A stretch of 8,821 nucleotides of DNA, from assembly GCA_900552925.1 (NCBI GenBank), contig USBH01000059.1:1-8821 (forward strand), written 5' to 3'. The position numbers and the translations under genes were made by a program. Source of the DNA: an uncultured Oscillospiraceae bacterium. GTDB lineage: Bacteria; Bacillota; Clostridia; Oscillospirales; Acutalibacteraceae. How positions within the stretch are numbered: position 1 is the first letter of the stretch; every line of letters starts with the position of its first letter. Under the pieces are notes generated by a model, which was not told where the DNA came from, ran no database searches, and saw only the letters and a list, made by a program, of their open reading frames with translations. Below, piece by piece: positions 1 to 5,935 of this stretch.

Positions 1-47
1 GAGATTAGCTGCAGTCTCGTGGGCTCGGAGATGTGTATAAGAGACAG
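1..47 (+). other. Nextera (Tn5) library adapter, left end
   Basis: Not genomic. Positions 14-47 match the Illumina Nextera read-2 adapter and end in the 19-base Tn5 mosaic end at 29-47. Positions 6-13 (TAGCTGCA) sit where the i7 barcode belongs, and 1-5 (GAGAT) match the last bases of the P7 primer. The genomic insert starts at 48. Any reading frame crossing 47/48 is an artefact. Confidence 0.98.
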
Positions 48-107
48 GCGGAGGAGGCGCCGCCCGTCGCCGTGCCGGAGACGCTGCGCCTGTTTCCGCC
101 GCAGTAA
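48..107 (+). CDS. 3' end of an unidentified plus-strand gene (partial)
   Basis: In the frame starting at 48 the insert reads 19 sense codons, AEEAPPVAVPETLRLFPPQ, followed by TAA at 105-107. Four bases later a strong Rho-independent terminator begins, which is the layout expected for the end of a real gene. The codons are GC-rich, like those of cstA next door. The gene runs convergently with cstA. The rest lies beyond the contig end, and nineteen residues are too few to assign a family. The coding call rests on the open frame, the stop position and the terminator, so chance is not excluded. Confidence 0.4.
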   Translation, partial: AEEAPPVAVPETLRLFPPQ

Positions 108-110
108 AAC

Positions 111-160
111 AAAAGCACAGGGGTTTGGCTCCCGCAGAAGCCGAACCCCTGTGTTTTTTT
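111..160. terminator. Bidirectional intrinsic terminator between convergent genes
   Basis: A 15-base-pair stem pairs 116-130 with 139-153 with one G-T wobble and an 8-base loop. Seven T residues follow on the plus strand (154-160). On the minus strand the stem is followed by CTTTTGTTTT. It can end both the plus-strand gene stopping at 107 and the minus-strand cstA gene stopping at 200. Confidence 0.9.
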
Positions 161-199
161 GCAGATTTTCCCCGCCGCAATACGTGAAAAATCAAAAAC

Positions 200-1957
200 T
201 TACGCCCGGTCTGAACGCAGCGCAGCGCCGCTTTTCACCTCGCCGCGCGCCGCCGCGTCAGGGGTCTCCCCCGCCCTTTTGGCTTCAAAGTACGACTTGA
301 GCGAATTGACGACGATGATGACGCCGAGCACGATCAGCAGCACGGCGATGATCAGCTGCAAGCCCTCGGTGACAAACGTCGCGCTGCCGGCCTGGATCGC
401 GCCGATAAGGCCGATCAGGCGCTGGACGAGCGCCGTGAACGTCACGCAGAGCATGATGATCAGCGGCGGGAACAGCATCTTGTTGCTGCGCCCGGTCACC
501 TTCATGAACACGCAGAGCGTGATGAGCACCAGCGCGCTGAGCAGCTGGTTCGCCGAGCCGAACAGCGGCCAGATGTTGGAGTAGCCGACCTTCGTGAGCA
601 GGAAGCCGAACGCCAGCGTGATGAACGTCGCAAAGTACGTGTTGCACAGCACACGGCGCCAGAGCGGCGCCTTTGTCATATCCGCCTGCGCGAAGAGCTC
701 CTGAAAGCTCATGCGCCCGATGCGTGCGACGGCGTCGAGGCTCGTGAGCGCCAGCGCGGAAACGCACATCGTCATGAAGCACTGCGCGACATACGACGGG
801 ATGCCGAAGATCTCGAGGAAGCCCGCGACGCCGCGGCTGAAGATCTGGAACGGCGTGCCGACCGCCGCGGTCCCGTCGGACGCGGCCGCCGCGCCGGCGA
901 CGCAGAGCGCGATCACCGCGAGCAGGCTCTCGAGCACCATCGCGCCGTAGCCGACCTTCAGCATGTCGCGTTCATTTTCGATCGTCTTCGAGGAGGTGCC
1001 GCTGGAAACAAGGCTGTGGAAGCCCGAAACCGCGCCGCACGCCACCGTGACGAACAGGATCGGGAACAGGTCGCCGAGGCTGTCGCTGTGGAAGCTCGTG
1101 AACACGGGCAGGTTCATCGTCGGGTGCGCGACGACGAGGCCGACGACCGCGGCGGCGATCATGCCGATGAACATGAACGTCGTCATGTAGTCGCGCGGCT
1201 GCTTGAGCAGCCACATCGGCAGAATCGCCGCAAAGGCGATATAGACGAACGTGATGTAGGACCAGACCGCCTGGCTCGCCGTGATCGGGAAGCACATGCC
1301 GATACCCAGCGCCGCCACCGTGCAGATCAGGCCGACGACGCCCTCCTTCCAGCCGGTGAGGTTCCATTTCTTCTGGATCAGCCCGAACAGGATCGCAAAC
1401 GCGATGAACAGCAGCGAGATCGTGCCGGCCGCGCCGTTGGAGGCCGCCGTCTCCGCGAGCACCTGCGCGCCGGCTTCATTCACCGTATAGGCGTTGAAGG
1501 TGCCGGCCACCATGTCCGCAAACGCCGCGATGACGAGCAGCGTGAACAGCCAGCTGAACAGCAGGAACAGCTTCTTGCCGAGCTTGCCGATGTATTTTTC
1601 GATGATCATGCCCATCGATTTGCCTTCGTTCTTGACGCTGGCGTACAGCGCGCCGAAGTCCGTGACGGCGCCGAAGAAGATGCCGCCGATCAGCACCCAG
1701 AGCAGAACCGGAAGCCAGCCGAAAACCGCAGCCTGAATCGCGCCGGTAACGGGGCCGGCGCCGGCAATGGAGCTGAACTGGTGGCTGAATACGGTCCAGC
1801 CGTTTGTCGGGACATAGTCCTTGCCGTCGTTTTTGACGACGGCGGGCGGTTTCGCCTTGGGGTCGATCCCCCACTTGCGCGCGATCCACCGCCCGTAAAA
1901 CGCATAGGCCGCGATGAGGCAGACCGCCGCGATCAGGACAATAACGAGTGTGTTCAT
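200..1957 (-). CDS. cstA: CstA-family carbon starvation transporter (peptide/pyruvate permease)
   Basis: Encodes a 585-residue polytopic inner-membrane protein. Family hallmarks near the N-terminus are GKDYVPTNGW at about 45-54, HQFSSIAGAGPVTG at 59-72, and GAVTDFGALYASVKNEGKS at 96-114; many hydrophobic helices follow. E. coli CstA and BtsT, of about 700 residues, import peptides and pyruvate respectively. This protein belongs to a shorter form with a reduced C-terminus, so the substrate cannot be read from sequence. The ATG at 1957 is preceded by GAGGG (1967-1971) at 9 bases. The gene is monocistronic: its own promoter and T-box leader lie upstream, and the shared terminator at 111-160 follows. 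Base composition is very GC-rich with strong third-position G/C, typical of the host core genome. The family call is firm; the substrate is inference. Confidence 0.95.
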   Translation of the reverse strand: MNTLVIVLIAAVCLIAAYAFYGRWIARKWGIDPKAKPPAVVKNDGKDYVPTNGWTVFSHQFSSIAGAGPVTGAIQAAVFGWLPVLLWVLIGGIFFGAVTDFGALYASVKNEGKSMGMIIEKYIGKLGKKLFLLFSWLFTLLVIAAFADMVAGTFNAYTVNEAGAQVLAETAASNGAAGTISLLFIAFAILFGLIQKKWNLTGWKEGVVGLICTVAALGIGMCFPITASQAVWSYITFVYIAFAAILPMWLLKQPRDYMTTFMFIGMIAAAVVGLVVAHPTMNLPVFTSFHSDSLGDLFPILFVTVACGAVSGFHSLVSSGTSSKTIENERDMLKVGYGAMVLESLLAVIALCVAGAAAASDGTAAVGTPFQIFSRGVAGFLEIFGIPSYVAQCFMTMCVSALALTSLDAVARIGRMSFQELFAQADMTKAPLWRRVLCNTYFATFITLAFGFLLTKVGYSNIWPLFGSANQLLSALVLITLCVFMKVTGRSNKMLFPPLIIMLCVTFTALVQRLIGLIGAIQAGSATFVTEGLQLIIAVLLIVLGVIIVVNSLKSYFEAKRAGETPDAAARGEVKSGAALRSDRA

Positions 1958-2023
1958 TTTTTAAGACCCTCTTTGCTCTCGATCTCCGTGTGGGATCGTT
2001 TTTCCCTCGATAAGCAGCTTCGC

Positions 2024-2082
2024 AAAACAAAAAACCTTCGTCTCCGACCAGTATGTTCTCATACTGACTGAAGACGAAGGTT
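2024..2082 (-). terminator. T-box-controlled terminator hairpin
   Basis: A long hairpin spans 2033-2082 on the minus strand. AACCTTCGTCT pairs with the matching GACGAAGGTT, and an upper CAGTATG/CATACTG stem closes an AGAA loop; a T-rich run follows at 2024-2034. Its 5' arm contains the CGTCTTCA segment (2069-2076) needed for the antiterminator, so the two structures exclude each other. It ends 66 bases before the cstA start codon. Confidence 0.92.
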
Positions 2083-2350
2083 CTGTGCATTGCCACGAAA
2101 TCTCCGCGTTACCACTTCATTTGCCGCCAAAAGGGGAGCGGCCGCTCATGCGCAGCATCCTACTGCGCTGCCCGGATAACGGAGGCAAAACCGAGCCGGA
2201 TTAGTAGCGCGCGTACGCCGCGTGTTCGCCCGACTTGCTGGCAGGGGAGATTTTACCGGTCTTACACATGCTGCCTCGCACCACCCGGCAGCTCTCTGCG
2301 GTGCAGTCGCCCGTAAAATGTGTCCTGCTTCACTGCATTTATCGATGTGC
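2024..2350 (-). ncRNA. T-box riboswitch leader of cstA
   Basis: On the minus strand the leader begins a few bases after the promoter at 2356-2384. Stem I is recognisable: a base stem pairs 2324-2328 with 2241-2245, and the AGAGAG element with its following CTGCC/GGCAG hairpin spans about 2270-2298. A second hairpin, GCGCAG/CTGCGC, lies near 2150-2170. The T-box itself is at 2102-2121. Its antiterminator is UGAAG (2115-2119), a 7-base bulge UGGUAAC (2108-2114), then GCG (2105-2107); these pair with CGUCUUCA (2069-2076) in the 5' arm of the terminator. The bulge begins UGGU, which pairs with a tRNA 3' end ACCA, so discriminator A73 is expected. The specifier is not certain: the loop reads AAAAUCUCC around 2246-2254, offering AUC (Ile) or CUC (Leu). 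One bulge base departs from the usual UGGNACC. Confidence 0.9.
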
Positions 2351-2355
2351 CCTTT

Positions 2356-2384
2356 ATCTTACGCCGCCCGTTCGGATTTGTCAA
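2356..2384 (-). promoter_or_regulatory. Sigma-A promoter of the T-box/cstA transcript
   Basis: On the minus strand TTGACA (2379-2384) and TAAGAT (2356-2361) are separated by exactly 17 bases. This predicts a start near 2349, immediately upstream of the riboswitch stem I. The -35 is a perfect consensus and the -10 matches 5 of 6. Confidence 0.9.
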
Positions 2385-2493
2385 GGACTTTTGAACGGAA
2401 TGTAAATTAAAAATTCGCGCATGTCCTTTTTGAAATACCGCGCGCACCCCGGTGAACGCACGGACAAGCCCATTCCCGATGCAACAAACGCAA

Positions 2494-2532
2494 CAAAAAA
2501 ATCCGAGCCGCAAAAAAGGGCCCGGATTTTTT
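2494..2532. terminator. Bidirectional intrinsic terminator after the zinc-ribbon operon
   Basis: A 10-base-pair stem with one G-T wobble pairs 2500-2509 with 2519-2528 and is flanked by A-rich and T-rich tracts on both sides. It lies 46 bases beyond the stop of the last zinc-ribbon gene at 2578. On the minus strand it gives AATCCGGGCC, then loop, then GGCTCGGATTTTTT. It separates this operon from the cstA transcription unit. Confidence 0.88.
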
Positions 2533-2577
2533 GGTTTTTGGAATCACCAACCAAAAGAATAATCCAATAAATTAAAA

Positions 2578-3087
2578 TCAGAACCTATTCTTTTTCTTTT
2601 CAAATTTGCAAACGTACGCATAAATGATTGCGGTATATGCTGCAGATAAAACAATTTTACTAACTATTGCGGCAAGAGCAATCGCAAGAATAACCGATAA
2701 TACAATGCCGCCGACCAAAGCATAGGTCCTGCCCACCTTTGCTTCCAAAGGCTTGTAGAACAGGAAGAAGAGCAGCGCGGAATATGCTGCGGCAAGAACA
2801 AGGAAAAGAATTATAGCGACAACAACAGACGGCATCGCAGTCGGCACCATAACCATACAGTTGCTCACGAGAAAACTCAATATAATTCCAGCTACAAGGC
2901 ATATGAGAATGCGAATTGCAACCTTTAAAGCCGCAGACTGCCCCTGCGCAGGCTGGCCCACCGGCTGCCCCTGTGCCTGCAAGGGTTGTCCCTGCGCAGG
3001 CTGCGCCTGAATCTGTACCGGCGTGCCGCACTGCACGCAGAACGCCGCCCCTTCCTCGATTTTTGCCCCGCATTTCACACAAAACAT
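2578..3087 (-). CDS. Zinc-ribbon membrane protein, four predicted helices
   Basis: Encodes 169 residues. A zinc ribbon occupies the N-terminus, with C3, C6, C17 and C20 in the pattern CxxC-x10-CxxC. A Gln/Pro/Ala/Gly-rich flexible linker follows at about 24-51, then hydrophobic segments at about 55-77, 87-110, 120-142 and 144-160, and a basic tail KFEKKKNRF. This architecture is common in Clostridia but has no assigned reaction; the ribbon should be cytoplasmic. The ATG at 3087 has AGGAAGGGG (3094-3102) in front of it, and only 16 bases separate it from the stop of the upstream gene, so the two are cotranscribed. It is the last gene of the operon before the terminator at 2494-2532. The domain call is firm; the function is unknown. 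Confidence 0.9.
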   Translation of the reverse strand: MFCVKCGAKIEEGAAFCVQCGTPVQIQAQPAQGQPLQAQGQPVGQPAQGQSAALKVAIRILICLVAGIILSFLVSNCMVMVPTAMPSVVVAIILFLVLAAAYSALLFFLFYKPLEAKVGRTYALVGGIVLSVILAIALAAIVSKIVLSAAYTAIIYAYVCKFEKKKNRF

Positions 3088-3103
3088 GTTTTTCCCCTTC
3101 CTT

Positions 3104-3631
3104 TCAATACGCCGAAGCCGAAGCTATGGCAACAAACAAAACAATCAGCAAGACCACGACAAGGCATATGATAAAAAGACAAAATGTGGAACGCGCATAA
3201 TTGCGCAGGTTGATGTTTTTCGTTCCGCCAAACGCAAAAATAAGGATGATGATCTGGCCAATGAGCGGTATTGCAAACAAAAGCTGATAGCCGAAATACC
3301 CCCACATGCTGATCGGCGTATAATCCTTGGAAGGATCATAATTCTTAATCGGAATATTGTACCCCATTCCATAGGCCGCCGGCTGCGGCTGGTACCGGGG
3401 CTGCGGCTGCCCGTACTGCCGGGGTCTCTGCCCGGCATTTTGTCCGCCCGGCGCCGCGGCAGGCTTCGGGCCCGGATTCGCCGCTGCCTGCCCCTGCGCC
3501 GCGGCATTTTCGCGGCCCGTATGTACTTCCGCTTTCTCCTGCACGGGCGGGAAGCTCTGCAGAGACGCCCCGCATTTTCCGCAGAACGCCGTGCCTTCCG
3601 AAATTTTTGCTCCGCATTTTGAACAAACCAT
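3104..3631 (-). CDS. Zinc-ribbon membrane protein with Pro/Gln-rich linker
   Basis: Encodes 175 residues. The N-terminal zinc ribbon has C3, C6, C17 and C20 and nearly repeats that of the neighbour (CGAKIxEGxAFCxxCG). A long low-complexity linker at about 25-92 is rich in Pro, Gln, Ala, Gly and Arg. A conserved-looking membrane core follows: ISMWGYFGYQLLFAIPLIGQ at about 107-126, then FGGTKNINLRNYARSTFC at about 134-151, with helices at about 112-134 and 150-171. This block resembles a recurrent clostridial family of unknown function, recalled and not searched. The ATG at 3631 has a perfect AGGAGG (3640-3645) at 8 bases. It lies 34 bases after the upstream gene's stop and 16 before the next start, inside the operon. 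Confidence 0.92.
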   Translation of the reverse strand: MVCSKCGAKISEGTAFCGKCGASLQSFPPVQEKAEVHTGRENAAAQGQAAANPGPKPAAAPGGQNAGQRPRQYGQPQPRYQPQPAAYGMGYNIPIKNYDPSKDYTPISMWGYFGYQLLFAIPLIGQIIILIFAFGGTKNINLRNYARSTFCLFIICLVVVLLIVLFVAIASASAY

Positions 3632-3665
3632 TTTGAATTCCTCCTGATTCCTAATAGCACATGTT

Positions 3666-3953
3666 TTATTGATGAATATCCGCAGAATCCTGCCTTTCTT
3701 CCACCGGCTCCTGCACCGGTGCGCCGCACTGCGTGCAGAACGCGTTGCCTTCCTCGATCCGCGCGCCGCATTTTATGCAGTACCTTTTCATCGGCATGGT
3801 CTGGATCATATTGTTCTGAGACGCACGGTTTTTGACCGCCAAAACAATCATTATAACCACGCCTGCAATTAAACCCACGGCTGCAGCCACCATGAATATG
3901 GTCAGTATTGAGAATATGCCCGCGAACGGCGAAACATCTCCGCCTCCAATCAT
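3666..3953 (-). CDS. Small membrane protein with C-terminal zinc ribbon
   Basis: Encodes 95 residues starting MIGGGDVSPFAG. The order is reversed relative to its neighbours: one strongly hydrophobic helix at about residues 10-40, then a zinc ribbon with four cysteines (CIKCGARIEEGNAFCTQCG, about 59-77), then an acidic tail. The ATG at 3953 is chosen because AGGAGG at 3962-3967 is spaced 8 bases from it. The in-frame GTG at 3962 overlaps that ribosome binding site and would add only MKD. It starts 19 bases after the stop of the large upstream gene, so it is part of the same operon. The ribbon is closely similar to those of the two downstream genes, which suggests duplication of a module. Function unknown. 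Confidence 0.88.
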   Translation of the reverse strand: MIGGGDVSPFAGIFSILTIFMVAAAVGLIAGVVIMIVLAVKNRASQNNMIQTMPMKRYCIKCGARIEEGNAFCTQCGAPVQEPVEERQDSADIHQ

Positions 3954-3972
3954 GTCTTTCACCTCCTCAAGT

Positions 3973-5565
3973 TCAGATCAAATCAATCCACACAACATCC
4001 GGATTTGCTGCCGCAAAGGCTTCCTGCGCCGAATCGCCCAGCTGAAAACGGTATTCCGGCATATTCGTCAGCTTGATCGCGTTGTTTTCCAGCGTGATCC
4101 GGCTGCATTCATACATTCCCGTCCCGCGGGAATACTCCAGCGTGAACACGCCGTATCCATCCTGCGGCAGACAAAGCTCCGTCACAATCTGAGAGCCCGG
4201 CACCTCGACCAGCTGGTAACCGCCGTTTTCCTCCTGGCAGCTGTAGAACTTACAGTCCATCGCCATAAAGGGGCCCTGCGTGCATTCCGCCCCGATGACC
4301 AAATCCTTGATCCCATCCTGATTGAGATCCTGATAGAAATATTTGACCGCGCCGGTATAATCCAGCCCATCGGTGAACTGGTACGCCCGTTCCCCGTTTT
4401 TTACGGAATCGAGCACGCCGGCGTATGCTGCATCAACGCTTTGCTCATCCGCCGAAGCAGGCGGCGCCGTTTCCTGCGCCGGCTCCTGCCCGGCTTCGAT
4501 TTCCGCTTCCTCAATGCGCACAATCTGATATTTCCCCTCTGCATTGGGACGGAGAATCGCCCTTTTTTCGGCGTGGGTGTCTACGAACTCCATGTCGTAC
4601 AGATGGCGGTCATAGGTGAAATACAGCGTCATTTCCTCGTCGGTGTATTCCGCCGCGACAATATTGGTTTCCGCCGTAAAGTTTATTGTGGCGGGGAAGA
4701 AGCATATGCTTTCTCCGACTACCTGAATATTCCATTCATTTGCGCCGTGGTTTTCCTCTGTGAACTGGTAGTCCGTAAACGACCGGAACAAGCGGTTTAC
4801 GTCTGCCACCGAATATTCCGAGCGGTACTGGCTGTCATGGCCGTAGCTTTCTATCGGGTTGACCTGCCCCGTCGACGCCATTCCGCTCCCTTCCGGTCCC
4901 TGGCAAAGGGTATTCAGCGCATTGACGTAGTCCATCTGCTCAAGCCCCTGCTCCGTAATCTCCTCGGGCCCATAGGCTAAGACGTATTCCACTTCGGCCT
5001 TTGTCAAATCTCCGGCAATCAGCGCCGGGTAGTCCGCTTCCGCCATTTCCCGGACCTGCGGCGCTTCCGGCGTCGGAGACGGTTCCGCCGTCGGTGCCGG
5101 TGTCGCCTCCTGCGGCGCCGTCGACGTTTCCGGTGCCGCGGTGCTGACCGCGGAACTCTGCTCCGCGCCAAGATGGAACGGCAGCTCGTCTAGCCGCGAG
5201 CCGATGGAATAGACCGTGTAGGCCGTCCCCGCTGCGCCGCCGACCACGGCAAGACCGACCAGCACCGCCGTTACCTTTCCGGCGACCGTATGCAGAAACC
5301 CTTTCTTCGCCGCTCCCGCCGCAGCGGTCCTGCCGCTTTCCCACACGTTCTGCGCGGCGTCGGCCGCCTTCGCACCGAAGGTTTCTTCTGTGCCCGCGTG
5401 TGAAAAAATCTGTCCGGCACGATGAAGCGCGCCCCACGCCGCTTCAAACGCCGCCGCAACCGCCTTTTCCGGACGGAACGAGGCTCCGGACTGCCCTTCG
5501 GCCGTTCGGAGCCCTCTTTCTTTTGATATACAGCGAGAAAACGCAACGCGCAAAACCGTATGCAC
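3973..5565 (-). CDS. Large single-pass membrane protein with extracellular domain; start unresolved, probably 5'-truncated
   Basis: Numbering is from the GTG at 5565. An Ala-rich cytoplasmic segment ends in KKGFLHTVAGK, followed by one helix at about 98-120, a Thr/Pro/Ala/Ser-rich stalk at about 138-170, and a long outside region. The latter contains DLNQDGIKD at about 413-421, a DxNxDGxxD calcium-binding-type loop as in EF-hand or FG-GAP-like domains. Similar clostridial proteins begin with a zinc ribbon before the Ala-rich segment; here none is found upstream in any frame. The frame stays open to a TTG at 5610, but that codon lies inside a terminator hairpin. Neither the GTG at 5565 nor any later codon has a proper ribosome binding site. 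It heads the zinc-ribbon operon, whose next gene starts 19 bases after its stop. It may be a broken gene or use a start I cannot identify. Confidence 0.8.
   Translation of the reverse strand: MHTVLRVAFSRCISKERGLRTAEGQSGASFRPEKAVAAAFEAAWGALHRAGQIFSHAGTEETFGAKAADAAQNVWESGRTAAAGAAKKGFLHTVAGKVTAVLVGLAVVGGAAGTAYTVYSIGSRLDELPFHLGAEQSSAVSTAAPETSTAPQEATPAPTAEPSPTPEAPQVREMAEADYPALIAGDLTKAEVEYVLAYGPEEITEQGLEQMDYVNALNTLCQGPEGSGMASTGQVNPIESYGHDSQYRSEYSVADVNRLFRSFTDYQFTEENHGANEWNIQVVGESICFFPATINFTAETNIVAAEYTDEEMTLYFTYDRHLYDMEFVDTHAEKRAILRPNAEGKYQIVRIEEAEIEAGQEPAQETAPPASADEQSVDAAYAGVLDSVKNGERAYQFTDGLDYTGAVKYFYQDLNQDGIKDLVIGAECTQGPFMAMDCKFYSCQEENGGYQLVEVPGSQIVTELCLPQDGYGVFTLEYSRGTGMYECSRITLENNAIKLTNMPEYRFQLGDSAQEAFAAANPDVVWIDLI
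5525..5553 (-). promoter_or_regulatory. Possible promoter of the zinc-ribbon operon
   Basis: On the minus strand TTGCGC (5548-5553) and TATATC (5525-5530) are 17 bases apart, each matching consensus in 4 of 6 positions. It is just downstream of the terminator at 5571-5623 and would transcribe the four-gene operon. It is weak and could be chance. It would also exclude the GTG at 5565 as a start, since transcription would begin near 5518. Confidence 0.3.
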
Positions 5566-5570
5566 GCTGC

Positions 5571-5623
5571 GAAAAATAAAAAAATCCGAACCCCGCGCCA
5601 GCCGGCACAAGGTTCGGATTTTT
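5571..5623 (-). terminator. Intrinsic terminator upstream of the zinc-ribbon operon
   Basis: The segment ending at 5592 (AAAATCCGAACC) pairs with 5611-5623 to give a 12-13 base-pair stem around an 18-base loop. The minus strand continues with seven T residues and a second T run; the plus strand has only TTTTTC. It would end transcripts entering from the accessory region and insulate the operon. Confidence 0.8.
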
Positions 5624-5657
5624 CTGTTGTGGCAAATGACCCTAATTGTGATACAAA

Positions 5658-5705
5658 TGAACCCCCTTTGTCGTTAGGGGGTTCACTTTGCGCCAAGGGG
5701 GTTCA
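5658..5705. repeat. Short inverted and direct repeats (AGGGGGTTCA)
   Basis: TGAACCCCCT at 5658-5667 and AGGGGGTTCA at 5676-5685 form a perfect 10-base inverted repeat with an 8-base loop. AGGGGGTTCA recurs at 5696-5705, exactly 20 bases after the first copy. The surrounding 5624-5743 stretch holds no gene that I can support. It could be the footprint of a lost mobile element or a regulatory site. Confidence 0.65.
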
Positions 5706-5743
5706 CCCGCCGATGTCAAATGAGTTGCAAATATAGGAGGGGT

Positions 5744-5935
5744 TCAAAGCAGCATTGCCAGTGTCCCGCAAACAATGAGAGCCAGTCCCCATCCGGAACG
5801 GGCGGTCAACTTTTCGCGAAAAACCAGCCATGAAAAAGCTACTGTTACCAGGATACTTAGCTTGTCGATTGGTACAACGATGCTGGCCGGTCCGTCCTGC
5901 AAGGCGCGATAATACAAGATCAACATCGTCCCCAC
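5744..5935 (-). pseudogene. C-terminal remnant of an EamA/DMT-family transporter
   Basis: The frame encodes about 63 residues: YYRALQDGPASIVVPIDKLS, then a hydrophobic ILVTVAFSWLVF, the motif REKLTARSGWG and a final helix ending AMLL. This is the C-terminal half of a small EamA drug/metabolite transporter of about 140 residues (family length from general knowledge). In-frame similarity may extend up to FAGSVGTML, but a TAA at 5948-5950 closes the frame. The N-terminal helices are absent. No ribosome binding site precedes the GTG at 5935 or the ATG nine bases later. The remnant is unlikely to be functional; a translated fragment is the alternative. Confidence 0.75.

Noticed and set aside
1016..2071. 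Long plus-strand open frame (351 codons) opposite cstA
   Set aside because: It is antisense to a well-supported CstA gene in GC-rich DNA, is full of charged low-complexity residues, and runs through the T-box terminator. It is a shadow frame.
2222..2513. Short open frames on both strands between cstA and the zinc-ribbon operon
   Set aside because: They overlap the T-box leader, its promoter or the terminator and lack ribosome binding sites.
3832..4980. Long plus-strand open frame (382 codons) opposite the large membrane protein gene
   Set aside because: The minus frame has a membrane helix, stalk, calcium-type loop and operon signals. The plus frame has no recognisable domain and no ribosome binding site.
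5566..5610. TTG at 5610 as the start of the large membrane protein
   Set aside because: The codons from 5610 to 5566 translate a terminator hairpin and its T run, and no ribosome binding site precedes them.
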